The notes under the pieces: model-generated
Seen by the model: only the letters and a program-made list of their open reading frames with translations
The model's database searches: none
What the model was told of the DNA's origin: nothing
Shown here: piece by piece, positions 35,166 to 47,100 of the stretch
Layout of the letters: each line of letters starts with the position of its first letter
Numbering within the stretch: position 1 is the stretch's first letter
Translations under genes and position numbers: made by a program
NCBI GenBank assembly: GCA_030760725.1
Contig: JASWHV010000011.1
Coordinates: forward strand, 79,089,765 to 79,153,764
DNA from: Neostapfia colusana
Taxonomy: Eukaryota; Streptophyta; Magnoliopsida; Poales; Poaceae
Direction: 5' to 3'
DNA: 64,000 nt

Positions 35166-35489
35166 AGCCGATTCCTTTAACAGTTCGGTATATTTTCTAA
35201 TCCTTGTGTGAAACTTGTATGAATACTATTTCGTTTTGATTTGTCATTAGATTTTTAGATAAAATTATCTTTTTTTTCTTCTAATTTGATGTGGTTTGTA
35301 GGACAATTCACACTGATATGAGAGTTGTTATTAAAGTTGCGTCTTATTTTTCCTTATCGGATGGTAGAGCAAAACAATATTGTCATAGACACACATTGCC
35401 TTTATTTGCTGTTGATAGTCATCGTTTTTCTATATTAGAATTGGTTAATCACATATATGAAAAACTCATATGGGGTTCAAAGCAATATA

Positions 35490-35775
35490 CTCCCTCCGGT
35501 GCACAAAAAATTGTTGTTTTGGACATGTTCTCGCATACTAAGGAAGTATTAAATAAACTTTCTTTTCATTACTATCGTAGTCCCTTTAATAGCTTGACTG
35601 GTCTACTTTACTAGTTCCCAGTCCTCTCATGCAGGTTCAATTTCTAGCCACACACATTACCACGCGTTTATTACGTTTTTTCACGGGACAAACTCCTCGG
35701 TTCTGCTTCAACGTCAATTTTTTGTGCACCCATGGCTTCTATGTAGAACGACAATTTTTTGTGCACCGGAGGGAG
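35490..35775. mobile_element. Stowaway-like MITE inside the MULE gene
   Basis: Inverted ends CTCCCTCCGGTGCACAAAAA and the reverse complement of TTTTTGTGCACCGGAGGGAG, flanked by TA on both sides (35488-35489, 35776-35777). 286 bp with no coding capacity. It interrupts the N-terminal transposase segment just after GSKQY. Confidence 0.88.
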
Positions 35776-36794
35776 TATAACATTGTGGCGTTCACTTGAT
35801 GCATGTGTCCAAATTGAGACTGGTGAGCAGCTGTTGGAGTGGTTTGAACTAAACCTAGAGCATGGTGTAGTGCACATCAATGTTCAAATCTATGATTTTA
35901 ATGGGGCTTTGTAATTTTCACCTGCAAAATGACAGTTGCATTCTAAAGTGAGGAGTAAAGTGACAGGGTCATCATTAATTATGAATCCTCCTAATGATAT
36001 ATCCCACCTCATAAATGAGAGTGCCACAAAAGCCAAAAAGACAAATAGGAGGAATGCACATGATAATGATAAGCCTGTAGATGTTGTTGAGGAGAAGGAA
36101 TGTTGTGACATTGAGTCTCTGAAGGCACTTAGTCTTTTGATTTTGATTGTTCTGATTCTGATTATTATCCTGATGCTAAAATAGTTGATAGGTGGATGAT
36201 GATGATATTTCAGTGTTCTATGATGCTGATAATCCATGTATTGATGTGGGTGTGATCTTACTAAATGTGGATCAGTGCAAGGCTGCAGTAACTCAACATC
36301 CTATATTAAATGATTATGCTTTTCAAACGGTTAAGAAATGTAAAGAAAGATTTAGGGCCAAATGTAAAAGAGCAGATAAGGGTTGCCAAGTAGAACTAAG
36401 GTTGCAAGAGACATGGAGGGCAGGATAATCCCATCTATTATAGATGCTCTTAATGATCTAAGCAAAGCTGTTAAGGATCATAAAGTGTTAAAATATGGAG
36501 ATGGGACAACTGAAGTAACCGTGGCCCCTATTAAGTATGCAGTGAATCTTCATCACAAAACCCATAGTTGTAGGGTTTGGCAACTAATTGGGAACTCGTG
36601 CAGTCACACTCTGGTTTTTATTGCAACTCAGAGTAGGGAGACACAAATCTTTGATTGTGTTGATGAGTACTTCTATGTTAAGAGGTTCAAAAAGGCATAT
36701 GCAGGTGTATTCCCTCCAATGACATCAAAGCATCTTTGGCCACAGGTTGATTTTAGCTACAAAATGAAAAAACCTAAACTGAGAAGGAAGCCTG

Positions 36795-37245
36795 CACTAC
36801 ATAAATATAAACAATTAACGACGGCTGAAAACCATCGTTAATAAAGGGTAAACCGTCGTGAATAAGTTATTCACCACTTATTCACGACGGGGAAGGCTTA
36901 TTCACGACAGTTTTTGTCCGTCGCCGATAATTAGTCATAAATAAGACTGTTAACAACGACACCCGTCGTGAATAAGATTATTCGCAATGGCTAAATAATT
37001 CCGTCGTGAATAAGTTCCCCGACCGCCATGTGGCGGGGGTTTTATTCACGACGGGGCCATCGTGAATAAGCATGATACTATTGACGACGGGGCAATGCCG
37101 TCGTAAATAAGCCAGAAATATTTACGACGGCATTGCCCCGTCGTCAATAGTATCATGCTTATTCATGATGGCCCCGTCGTAAATATTTCTGGCTTATTTA
37201 CGACGGATGTGACCAGGAAACCGTCGTAAATAAGGTTGGTAATTT
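36795..37245. repeat. CACTA 1 left subterminal repeats
   Basis: About a dozen copies of CCGTCGT(G/A)AATAA and its complement in both orientations. In En/Spm such motifs are bound by the TNPA protein. Contains the long hairpin listed at 37043. Confidence 0.88.
37043..37185. repeat. 67-bp-arm hairpin in CACTA 1
   Basis: 37043-37109 and 37119-37185 are reverse complements with two mismatches, separated by nine bases (37110-37118). A transcript through here would form a nearly perfect 67-bp stem. Confidence 0.92.
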
Positions 37246-37792
37246 TTTTAAATGAGAAAATTCTGACCTGGCTTTGAGGCCAGCCTAGCTTGATGGCCAG
37301 CTCACACAGAGTCAAAACATTATAAACTAACAGTAATTCATGAACACTAGACACACACACCACACTACGCACTACCACGTCCGCTACCTCCAGAACCCGA
37401 GAAGTCGTCCTCGAGCCTTCGTCCTCCCGGTAGCTGCGGGGACGACGTGTGAGCCTCGGTCGCAGAGCACTGTTATGTATAAGTGTAGTTAGACAAGTTA
37501 TGAGTTTAAAATGCATGTTTGTGTAAGTTAGCTTACTATGTCCTATAATTGATCAAGTTAAACTAGGTCTGTCTATATTTGACTAAGTTTGGTGATATTT
37601 TAAGAAATTTGGTTAAATTTATCAAATATGGCTATGTTGTGGATGTTTGAGTAAATTTGTACCTCTGCTCCGGTAAACTGGTCCTGTGGCTCCTTTGGGG
37701 TTGCCATTGTGGGAAGACGGTCGGCTGCCCTGCCGCCATAGCCTATGAAAATAAAATATTATATTATAACCATCATTGATATGTTAGAAATA

Positions 37793-38023
37793 TTAAGTAA
37801 AATGACTAGTACAAACCTGCATGGCTGCTTGAATGTGTAGCATGAACGAGGCTTGATACTCGTCCCGAGCCCTCTTATCCGTAGCTTGACGCTCCCTTCC
37901 TAGCCGGAGCTCCTCCTGTGTACTGCGGAGCTCCTCCCGGACACTCTGGAGCTCCAGAGAACTAGACCGCCTCGATCCTATCCGTCTAGCTCCCTCGATC
38001 CTGTCTGTCGCGATGAAGAGCAA
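37793..38023 (-). pseudogene. CACTA 1 TNPA-like C-terminal remnant
   Basis: The minus frame has LELQSVREELRSTQEELR and RARDEYQASFMLHIQAAMQ, which matches the coiled-coil end of the TNPA-like gene in CACTA 2 (LELQSVQEELQRTQE..., LQLQAAMQ). Upstream exons that are present in CACTA 2 are missing here, where the tnp2 gene follows almost directly. Confidence 0.72.
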
Positions 38024-38077
38024 CTCGAGGAAGGTCGTACCTCTCTTGAGTCGACAACTGCAGCGAAGATGGAGAAT

Positions 38078-40482
38078 CTACAAAAGAAGAAAGATTATTA
38101 ATTTTTCATATCTCAAATTCATTGACATTAAAAAAACTAGAGAACTCATAGTAGGAGCATTAGCATTGTAACAAGGGGGTGCTTCACCGACATTGTAACG
38201 CAACGTAGGAGCATTAACATTGTGTTCCTCTACAAAGTAAACACTTGAGAAGTAGCCTATCTCCTGAAATGTAAATGCTTCGGCGATGCATCCTTCAACC
38301 CTTGCTCTATTGTGAACTATTGGTTTAAGACACCTAAGTGCTCTTTCAATATGGTACATCCATCTATATTGAACAGAGCCACCCACTTTAGTATCATATG
38401 GAAGATGGATAGGAGGTGTTGCAATTGGGTTGAAGAACACTGGAGGGAAAACTTTTTCCATCTTACATACCAAAATTGATATCTCCTTTTCCAACTTCTT
38501 CATCATCCCCTTTGTGATCTCTTTAGCATAAAGCTATCTATAAAAATAGTTGAGCTCGACTAACACCTTCCACACTGCACCGTCAATGTAGCCCCGAAAC
38601 ATAACCAGCAAAAGTCTTTCCATGATTATGTGATAATCATAACTTTTCAACCCAGTGTTTCCTGTCTTCACATTCACAACTCGTCTTAGGCTAGCAGCAG
38701 AACCATCTGGGAATTTCAAAATTTTCAACCACCGTAAGACTTTTTTCTTTTCTTTAGGTCTGAGACAGAAAGTAGCGTGTGGTTTGCCACCGATTTCAGA
38801 GAGCTCAAGACTTGGGCGGTTACAAACCTCTGCCAAATCTTTTCAAGCCTTAATATTGTCAGTTGTTTTGCCCATCACATCCAAACATGTGCTTATGATG
38901 CATTCGCTCATATTACGCTCTTGGTGCATGACATCAGTGTTATGCATTAGAATTAAGTACTTCACATACGGTAGTTCCCATAATACACATACATGAGTCC
39001 AATTGTGGTCCTCTCCATAACCAACAAAATAACCAGGACAATTTTCATCTCGCACTAGCTTGTCCAACATGGCACATATCTCTGACCCGTTCAAACATTA
39101 TGGTGGTACTTTTGTGGCAACAATGTTCTTTCTGAAGGCATTCCTCTGTTGTCTGAACATATTATTCGGAGGTAGCCAACGTCGATGACAATCGAAGTAA
39201 CATATCTTGTCATGTGTCCGCAACACATATCGGACAGGTCAAACGACCGTGAGTACTCCAACCGGAAAATATGTCGTATGCTGGGAAATCATGAACAAAC
39301 CACAAGTATGTAGCTCGAAGGATGAATTTATGTTTTTCTAACAATCGTACACTTTGATTCATGTCTATAACAATTTCAACTCTTCACTCAATGGCTTCAA
39401 CATCACGTTTAGTCGTGAACCAGGATGATCTAGTCCAGGTATGATGAGGCAGAGGAACATAAATTCATACTTCATACAAAGAGATGGTGGTACGTTGTAT
39501 GGAATAGCGAACACGGGCCAACATTAGTATGGTGTGCCGTTTGTACTGAACGGTGAGAAGCCATCTGTCGCTAACCTGATATTTCTTGCATCGTTGCGAA
39601 ATCTAGATTGAAGCGGTCCAACGCCTTCCATGACTCCGAGGTTCTCACGTACACCTTTTTTGTTCCATCTCATATGTCTAGCAGTTCTTTTCGAGAGAAA
39701 CAAGCACTTCAGCCCAGGTGTGACAGGAAAGTAACGAAGTTGCTTATGTGCGACTTCAGTCTGTACACGCTCTCCTTCATTATTATCAACCTCGATAAAC
39801 CTTGATTTGCCACATAGTAAGCACTTCTTTTCGTTGACGTGTTCTTGGCAAAAAAACATGCAGTTGGCTGGACAAACATCAATCTTTTCATATTTCATAC
39901 GAAGACCAGAAATCAATTTCTTTGACTGGTACATATCTTTCGGCACTTTATGCGGTTGAGGAAGGATATCGCTGATCAATTTGATGAGATTGTTGTAAAT
40001 TGTTGGAGAAGAAATACTTAGACTTTATTGCCATAAGTCTGGTTATAAAATTAAGAAGAGTCACTTTTGTGTGTTCATGTAGTGAATATTCGGAAGCTTC
40101 GAGAAGCTTCAAGAACATTTCAACCTCCATTGTACGAGCGTCCTCCTTCAACTCAGGATATATGGCTTCAAGCATCTCGTCCATCCTATTGACTCCCGTG
40201 CTATCATCCACCACTTCATCTTCTATAGCTTCGAGACGTGTCTCGCCGTGAAAGTACCATATCTCATACTTTTGCATGAAAGTTTCGACACAAGTGAAAC
40301 GTCAACGTCACCTTGTCGAAAAATTTTGTATTCTGGCATTTGGTACATAGGCACCGCACCCTACTGCTGTTGGACACCGAAAAAGCTCGTTGTATAAAAG
40401 CATCTGTCTTGGTGAACTACTCCTCTTAGTGATGCCCATTCTTTTTCCATCCAGAATATATCCAAGTCCGGTCTTCAGCCAT
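38078..40482 (-). pseudogene. CACTA 1 tnp2-type transposase (broken)
   Basis: Starts at ATG 40482 with MAEDRTWIYSGW and VRCLCTKCQN, the transposase-associated zinc domain, already broken by two stops. Then a Glu-rich region (40277-39980), tnp2 text (KLISGLRMKYEKIDVCPANCMFF, RWNKKG, LATDGFSPFS), more tnp2 (TDVMHQERNMSECIISTCL, 39094-38843), and the DUF4218 domain (IHLPYDTKVGGSVQYRWMYHIERALRCLK). It would cut and join the element ends if whole. At least six stops or shifts. The later DUF4216 part seen in CACTA 2 is absent. Confidence 0.88.
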
Positions 40483-40539
40483 GTCTGAGGTTATACCTTC
40501 GAAGCGGATAAATCATTATTAGTATATTTTTATGTCTTG

Positions 40540-40960
40540 TCACGACCCCTACAACTAGGCAGATAGGTCCTAAACCTACCCAAGAGTGACCGAGGTAATG
40601 TGCTTATGGCGAGACACGTAGTCCGAATCCGGACGAAATTTTGGCAGCATAACCCCGTTGTTCTCCAACTACACGCTAAAAAATTGTGTAGCAGAGAACA
40701 TTAGGGTTATGTTGTCGAAATCACATCTAGATCCAGACCCCGTAACTAACTCGTCAAAAGCACGACCTCAGTCACTCTCAGACTGTCCAAAAACGAATAA
40801 TTCCGAACCTGCACTCCTCACATGTCTATAGCAAGTGAGACGTGCGGATTCGAAACGGGTAATTAATTTCTATAGTTTATGTTACTCATTTTCATTTTTC
40901 AGTCATTTACGTGAGACGAAAGAACGAGAAAGATGGGGTAAGTTGGCCAGAGTTGAAAGT
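40540..40960 (-). other. CACTA leader block shared with CACTA 2
   Basis: Runs such as ATAGGTCCTAAACC(T/C)ACCC, AAGAGTGACCGAG and GCAGCATAACCCCG recur, with substitutions, at about 55825-56230 in CACTA 2. It lies upstream (minus sense) of the tnp2 start and is probably the transcript leader or its first intron. Confidence 0.7.
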
Positions 40961-40969
40961 TCAAAGGGT

Positions 40970-41565
40970 CTATCAGTCTCGTCGTCGTGCCGTGTCAGGC
41001 CGGGTCGCGCCGTGCCGTGTTGGGTCAGGTTGTGCCGTGTCATGCCGGGTCAGGCCGTGCCAGGTTAGCCTGAAACTCGTTAATATATGTATATTTTTTA
41101 AACACTCACAATCAATTAATTAACTAATTCAAAACTAATTGAACAATTCAAAACTAAATAAACAATTAAATAATTAAAACTAATTAACTTATGGAACTAA
41201 TTGATCAATTAAAAATTAATTAATCAATTACAAACTAGTTAAACAAACTAATTACAAACTAATTAAAAACTAAAAACAAATTAATGACAAACTAACTAAG
41301 TGATTAGTTAACAAATTAATCACCTCAATTAAACTAATTAAACTAAAATAAACTAATTAAAACATAATTACAAACGAAACTAAACAAATTAATTTAAACT
41401 AATTACAAACTAAACTGAACTAATTAAACTAACCTAATTACAACTAAACTAAACTATTAAAATTAAACTAATTATAAACTAAACTAAATAACTTATAACT
41501 ATATAATTTAAACCTAAACTAAATAATTTAAAGGCAAACTAACAAACTAAATTACTAATTTACTC
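40970..41565. repeat. Low-complexity tracts in CACTA 1
   Basis: 40978-41070 repeats GCCGTGTCAGGCCGGGTC-like units. 41090-41560 is a long degenerate run of AACTAATTAA and TTAAACTAA. 56470-56580 in CACTA 2 has a short version of the same AT-rich run. Confidence 0.8.
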
Positions 41566-41929
41566 GTTTTTGGAGGTGGCGGCGCGGATGAAGACGGCGG
41601 CGACGAGGGGTCCCAGGGCGCGCGGGGGCGGCTTAGCGCGGGCCGGGGGAGTCTGGCGCGGCGGCGCGCGGGCCGGGAGAGGACGGGACGGCGGCGCGCG
41701 GGGCGGCAGCGGCGGCGGTGCGCTGGTAGGCCGGGAGGCGGCCCCGGCAGCGCGCGGGTAGGCCGGGGGGCGGCGGCGCGCTTGGGAGGCAGCGGCGGCG
41801 GCGAAGGCGATGGCGCGCGTGAGGGCGGCGGTGACGACGCGAGCGGGCGATGGCGCAACTGCTCGAGGTCGACGCGGGCGTGAATGTCCGCGCGGACCCG
41901 ACACGGGAGGGTATATAACCCTTATTTAC

Positions 41930-42185
41930 GATGGCCGGTACTAGGCCGTCGTAAATAAGGTGATATTTATGACGGCGGTTGGCCCGTCGTGAATAAGCTA
42001 AGTATTCACGACGATCAGGGTTCACCTTCGTGAATAAGGATATTGTTCACGACAAGCTAGGTCAACCGTCGTGAATAAGTACATTATTCAATATGGCCAA
42101 TATACACCGTCATGAATAATTCTATTAACGGCGGTACCGTCTTTAATAATTTTGGCTGTCGTTAATTTGATAGTTTCCTGTAGTG
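41930..42185. repeat. CACTA 1 right subterminal repeats and promoter box
   Basis: Seven or more copies of CCGTCGT(G/A)AATAA and its complement, next to a GC-rich block (41570-41915). GGTATATAACC at about 41910 would serve as a TATA box for the minus-strand genes. Confidence 0.8.
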
Positions 42186-43257
42186 CTGGAAGAGCTAGGG
42201 TGTCAAGAATCAAAGCATCCGAGTGTCATGAACTAGGCCACACAACAAAGTATTGTCAAGGTGGTCTTATAGCTAGCCAAAAGAGGAGGGCCACAACAAG
42301 TGCAAGTGCGTCTGGAGAAGAGAGTCATGATCCAAATATTGCATCCACATATATGTAATCATGTTTTGCATTGTTGCTTATTTGTTTTGACTTTACCATC
42401 TTGTTTACTAACATATTTCATTCTATGCAGATCTAGGGCAAGTGATGCGAGAGGAGCGAGAACTCCATGTGGTACGGGAGGAGGAGGCAGAGAGAGAGGG
42501 AGAGGGGGGCTAGCTGAATGGTTCGGTGTTTGAATAATCATGTAATAGCTAGTTGCTAATTAGCGGTTTTGTTGCATTATTTTGAGATTAGAATATTTAA
42601 CAACTTTGCAAATGTGGACTTGTATCACATATCTCTTCATTAAATATTATGATAAGTATTGTGTGGGTTGTCATATATGTGATATTATTTGTAATGTGAG
42701 TTGATATATATGAAATTGTTTGCTGCCCGAATGGTAGCATCATAGTAAAATTGCTGTCCAAATTCTCTAAAATTTAAATTTATTTGATTCACAAATTTAA
42801 TGACTGTCAAATTATTAAAAAAATTATCTAAACTGTTGCTAAAATTTTGGTACAATAATATGGATAATGCTGAATTTTTTGTGTATAAAGTAGGTTCATA
42901 CATGAAGATTACAATAAAAAGTAGGGTCAATGGTGCAAAAGTAAAGATGTATTTTATCATTAACTTAACACCGTTAAATAGTCTAAATGGAGTAGGGTCA
43001 ATCTATTTGTTCAGTTTGGAAAAATATATGTACAAACCTAAAAAAAAGGGTCAAACACGCAGTTAGTGTTCAGAACAGGGTTAGTTTCATAATTGTCTCT
43101 TTCCTTTAGGAATTTTATGAGGAACGATTTAATCTTAGAAAAATATAGGATTTAGAAAAAAAAATAGTGCTTTCCTAAGGACCTGAAATGAGAAAGCTAG
43201 ACTAGGTTCTAGACGTTAATTATTAAACTAGTGAGAGCAGAGGATCTTCCTCCAAAG

Positions 43258-43533
43258 CAGTGGCGTATGCACTGGGGCTAGGGGCTCCAGCCCCCCTACC
43301 GCTGGACGTACTATAAATCTTTTATTTATTTTTTCTATAATTTTAGATACATAGGAGAAGTAATAAAGAGTTGGAGATTAAAAACAACTAGATAAACGGT
43401 GGACAAATGTCAATTAAACTGAAAATTTCACTAGTTTATTTTAGAAACCAATCAAGTGCATTAGCACCCGTTGTCGAGTTTATGTGATATGTAGTTCAGC
43501 CCCTCCTATGGTTCTAGTCTTGATCCGCCACTG
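43258..43533. mobile_element. hAT-type MITE with perfect 8-bp duplication
   Basis: Ends CAGTGGCG...CGCCACTG form inverted repeats. CTCCAAAG stands on both sides (43250-43257 and 43534-43541), the 8-bp duplication typical of hAT elements. 276 bp, no coding capacity. Confidence 0.92.
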
Positions 43534-43541
43534 CTCCAAAG

Positions 43542-44132
43542 GCCTATATTAGTCTAAAAAATTGAGCCAGCCTCTTGTCTTTTGTAATCTATCAACTCTT
43601 TCACGTGTTAACTATTTTTTTCACAATCATATTCAGTTTTCTAGCTAGATGGCATGTTATCGCACAGTGATCATTATGTGCTCTTGAAGTGTAAATTAAA
43701 ATAGCACGTAAACAATTGATATCTACTGCAAATATGCAAATGTGATGGCACCATCACCGTCAAGAGGTATTAATGAAAGGAGGCAGATCAAGATTTGGTG
43801 TTCCCAACGGCTACACGTCCAATTTGAGCAACTACGACATTAACCTATGCACATGTGCTAGTCTATTAATTATATAATTTTACTTCTAAGATTTAGTAAC
43901 CCATGCGCATGCATTGGTTAATTTTTTTAAATAATATTTGAGAGTTCATTAACTTTATGACCAAGATTTCGTATCTAACTATAAGTATACTTCACATATA
44001 TCATTTTGTATAACTGCATTAAATAATAATGATTTCAAACATCTAACTAGCCATTCATTCGTGTAGTATGCATATTGTATATGCCTACGCATATACCATG
44101 CAAGGATAAAATCTTGTTAATGTAGCATCACT
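43542..44132. other. AT-rich intergenic, no gene seen
   Basis: Nothing recognisable apart from AT-rich sequence between the MITE and the hAT element. Confidence 0.45.
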
Positions 44133-47100
44133 AGGGATGAAAACGGATCAGATATTTTCCGATCCGTCCGTAACGGTTTTTAAAAATATTCAATCCATAT
44201 CGTCGCATTTTTTTTGGATTTAGATTCAGATATTTGAAATCGGATATCGAGTCGGATATGGTTTTAATCAAATTCCTTCCGTTTTGTCGGATGTCCATAT
44301 TGGATCGGATATATCCGAACAATATCCGAATTGTATCCAACCCAACAAAAACCCTAACTAACTCGCGATCCGCCAACCAGGTAGGCGGTAGCCCTAGTCC
44401 CCGCCACACACCCGCACTCCCGCAGGCCGCCGCCCCGAGCCCGAAGCCCCCGACCCGACGCCCAGCGCCACCGCCCTCCCCAGTCCTCGCCTCCTCGGTG
44501 GTCGCCGGCCCTACCCCCGCCGCCCCACCGGCCACTGCCCCCTACGCCCCGTCGACTATACCGGCGAGCCCCCGACGCCCGAGTCAGCGAGCCACCGACG
44601 CGGCGTTGCCCCCATCACCCCGAGACAGCGAGCCCCCGACGCTCGGCGCCTCCACCGCCCCTGTCGCCCTGCCACCTCCATCGACAATCGACCCGAGCCC
44701 CCGACGCTCGGACAAATTGAGTCAACCATCACAATCACTTCAGGTATGAGCAGATCATCGTTTCTCCACCATCAAATCAAGTTGGACTGCGCAGCGCTTA
44801 AGCTCAATACGACCCAAAACCCCTTTTTCTCTGCATCGAACGACTATGGTTTCACCTGAAACCACTCGCGGCATGTCATTGCCTCATTGGCCGTGGACGA
44901 TGGGATAATATCATGATAATTATTATTTCTTTTTAAAATAGGGTGCAAAACTCACACGCTCACATGTATACACACGTGCAGTCACCGCTATGGCACTATG
45001 AACACAACATATATAGAAACCCTGCCCCTATGAATAGTTGAGCACAATCGTCTCAGAAAATCGGTGTTCATTCTTTAATCCATTCAAAACACGCGTACAA
45101 CTAGAGCAGCAAAGGATCAATACCAAATTTATTTGTTTTTCTCAATGCCGTTCAGTCCGTCAATGGAAGAGACACCCACTAACGCGTCGGCCCCAAAATT
45201 AGCCCCTACACGTCATCTTCTTTTGGAGTCCCCTCCACCACTACCGACTGGTATAATTATTACTCATTTGTGAGAAAAAATTGTGTTTTGTATGAGTGCA
45301 TGGCAATAAGAAAATTTTGTGTGCAGGAATAGTATGGTAGTAGTAATGTTGCGGCATCTTCTTCAAGTGTAAATATACTTGGACGTGACAATGCTCAAGT
45401 TGTTGTTAGTGATAATGATGGTGATGAAAGAGCTACAAAGAAGGCTAAGAAGAACACTTCGGAAGTGTGGCAACATTTTACTAAGGATGACAAGACTATA
45501 ATAGTCGATGGCAAGCAATATGTACAAAAATGGGCATCTTGCAACTTTCCTAGGTGCAATACAAAATATAGATGTGAGAGCAACATAGGAACATCTAGGT
45601 TTCGGACACATCTAAAGAATGCACACAATGTTGTGAAAGGTCAACAACAGCTAGCAACAGAAAAAGATCATGAAAAAGACTTGCATTATATTCAACCTAC
45701 AAGTATGATCTCGTGGGTTAGCATAAGAAAATTCAATTTGGCAATTATCATGCACGAGTATCCTTTTAACATTGTGGAACATGAGTATCTTATAGACGCT
45801 TTCGAGTCTTTGCGTCCTAGATTTTCGTTGAAATCTCGCATAAATGTTAGAAAAGATGTCTTGGATATATATTCTGAAGAAAAGAGAAAGTTATTTGCAT
45901 ATCTTAAGGCTTTTAAGTGTAGGTTCAATACAACAATGATTATGTGGACATCAAATTAAAATAAAGGATATATGTGTGTCACAGTGCATTAGATAGATGA
46001 TGATTGATAAATTCAAAAGAGGATAATTGATTTCTTTCATGTAGTAGGGTGACACACAGGGCAAAAGTTGTACGTATCATTCACCGAATGCATGGTTAGG
46101 TGGGATCTAGAGAAGAAATTGTTCTCATTGAATCTAGATAATGCATTATCTAATGAAGTAGTGGTTAAAGATATAATTGATGATTTGAAGACCTATGGTG
46201 GCACTTCTTCTTTAGTGTGTGATGGTGCCTTTTTTCATGTGAGATGTGCTAACCATATTTTGAATCTAGTTGCTAGAGATGGGTTGAGTGTAATTTCTAG
46301 TATAATTGCAAATGTCAAGTCACTGGTCCTAGCTGTGAAGGGTTCTCCACAACAATGGGAGGAATTGATGAAGTGTGCAATTGCTGAGGGATAGGAAACT
46401 AATAAGAGAATCTCACTTTATGTATCAACAAGGTGGAATTCAACTTATTTGATGTTGAGGGATGCTTTATACTACAAGGTCTACATTTTTGAACTTTTAA
46501 ATTTCTTAATTGAGTTGTATTTCTTGTAACTTTATATATCTTATATTTTTTGTCTCTTTTGTAGGGAGCTTTTATGAGGCTCAAGAGGGCTGATTGATGA
46601 AGGTATGACCACATATGTTCGTCTCCTGATGATTGGACAAAAGCAAACACATTATGTCATGCTTTGAGAAAATTTCATGACTTAACTGAACTTCTATCCG
46701 GTACTTTATATCCAATTGCCAACTTATTTTATAAAGGTTTTTGTGAGATTAAAAGTATGCTTGCCGAGTGGTCTAAATATCAAGATGTAACTATTCGTGA
46801 AATGTCCATTCCTATGGGCAAGAAGTTTGAGAAATATTGGCACAAATCAAATGTAGTGGCTCTTGCAGTGGCAAATTTTCTTGATCCAAGGTACATTATG
46901 TTTATGTTATCACTTTTTATCATGCTATTAGAGTTTCAAATTGCTTGCTGAAATGAAATGTTCTTCCTATATTCTAAGGTACAAGAGAAAAGTAATAGAG
47001 TTCTACAAAAGAAAGTTGTATGGTGATGTGCTATATCATTCTATGATTGAGGAATTTGTTACTATAATGAGGCACATGTGTCAGTTTTATGTTGCACATA

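Larger units (their letters stand above)
36795..42185 (-). mobile_element. CACTA transposon 1
   Basis: Begins CACTACATAAATATA and ends TTTCCTGTAGTG, flanked by CTG on each side (36792-36794 and 42186-42188): the CACTA ends and 3-bp target duplication of the En/Spm superfamily. Both ends carry many short direct and inverted copies of TTATTCACGACGG or TTATTTACGACGG. Genes are on the minus strand: a broken tnp2-type transposase and remnants of a TNPA-like gene. It lies inside a coding exon of the MULE transposase. Confidence 0.93.
35290..42533 (+). pseudogene. MULE transposase, core deleted, split by CACTA
   Basis: Pieces in order: an N-terminal segment (about 35290-35485, FAVDSHRFSILELVNHIYEKL) resembling the PB1-like start of MULE proteins; after the MITE, an acidic stretch; then the Mutator DNA-binding domain (36192-36390, CIDVGVILLNVDQCKAAV and KERFRAKCKRADKGCQ). 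Text then jumps to VARDMEGRIIPSI, so the DDE catalytic domain is missing. The SWIM zinc finger follows (CRVWQLIGNSCSHTLVF, about 36565-36625), then KPKLRRKP, where the CACTA sits. After it come SRIKASECHELGHTTKYC (zinc knuckle, about 42197-42260) and, past a small intron (acceptor TATGCAG near 42430), a Gly/Arg tail ending AEWFGV at 42533. Removing the CACTA and one CTG restores KPGRARVSRIK in frame. Confidence 0.85.
34521..43099 (+). mobile_element. Mutator-like element (MULE), interrupted
   Basis: Flanked by a perfect 9-bp duplication TTTCCTTTA (34512-34520 and 43100-43108), the length typical of Mutator. Its ends are weak inverted repeats (left GGGACAATTGTG, right read inward GAGACAATTATG), and both subterminal regions repeat TTTGACCCT or ATTGACCCT. 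Between them lies a MULE transposase gene without its core (see 35290-42533), split by a CACTA element and carrying a Stowaway-like MITE. Without the CACTA it would be about 3.2 kb. Confidence 0.9.

Noticed and set aside
34692..35180. Arg/Ala-rich open frame in the MULE
   Set aside because: GC-rich repeat with equally open opposite strand; no recognisable domain.
44234..44749. Pro-rich 171-codon plus-strand frame
   Set aside because: GC-rich leader of the hAT element; no BED or transposase text, and the real coding text starts near 45325.
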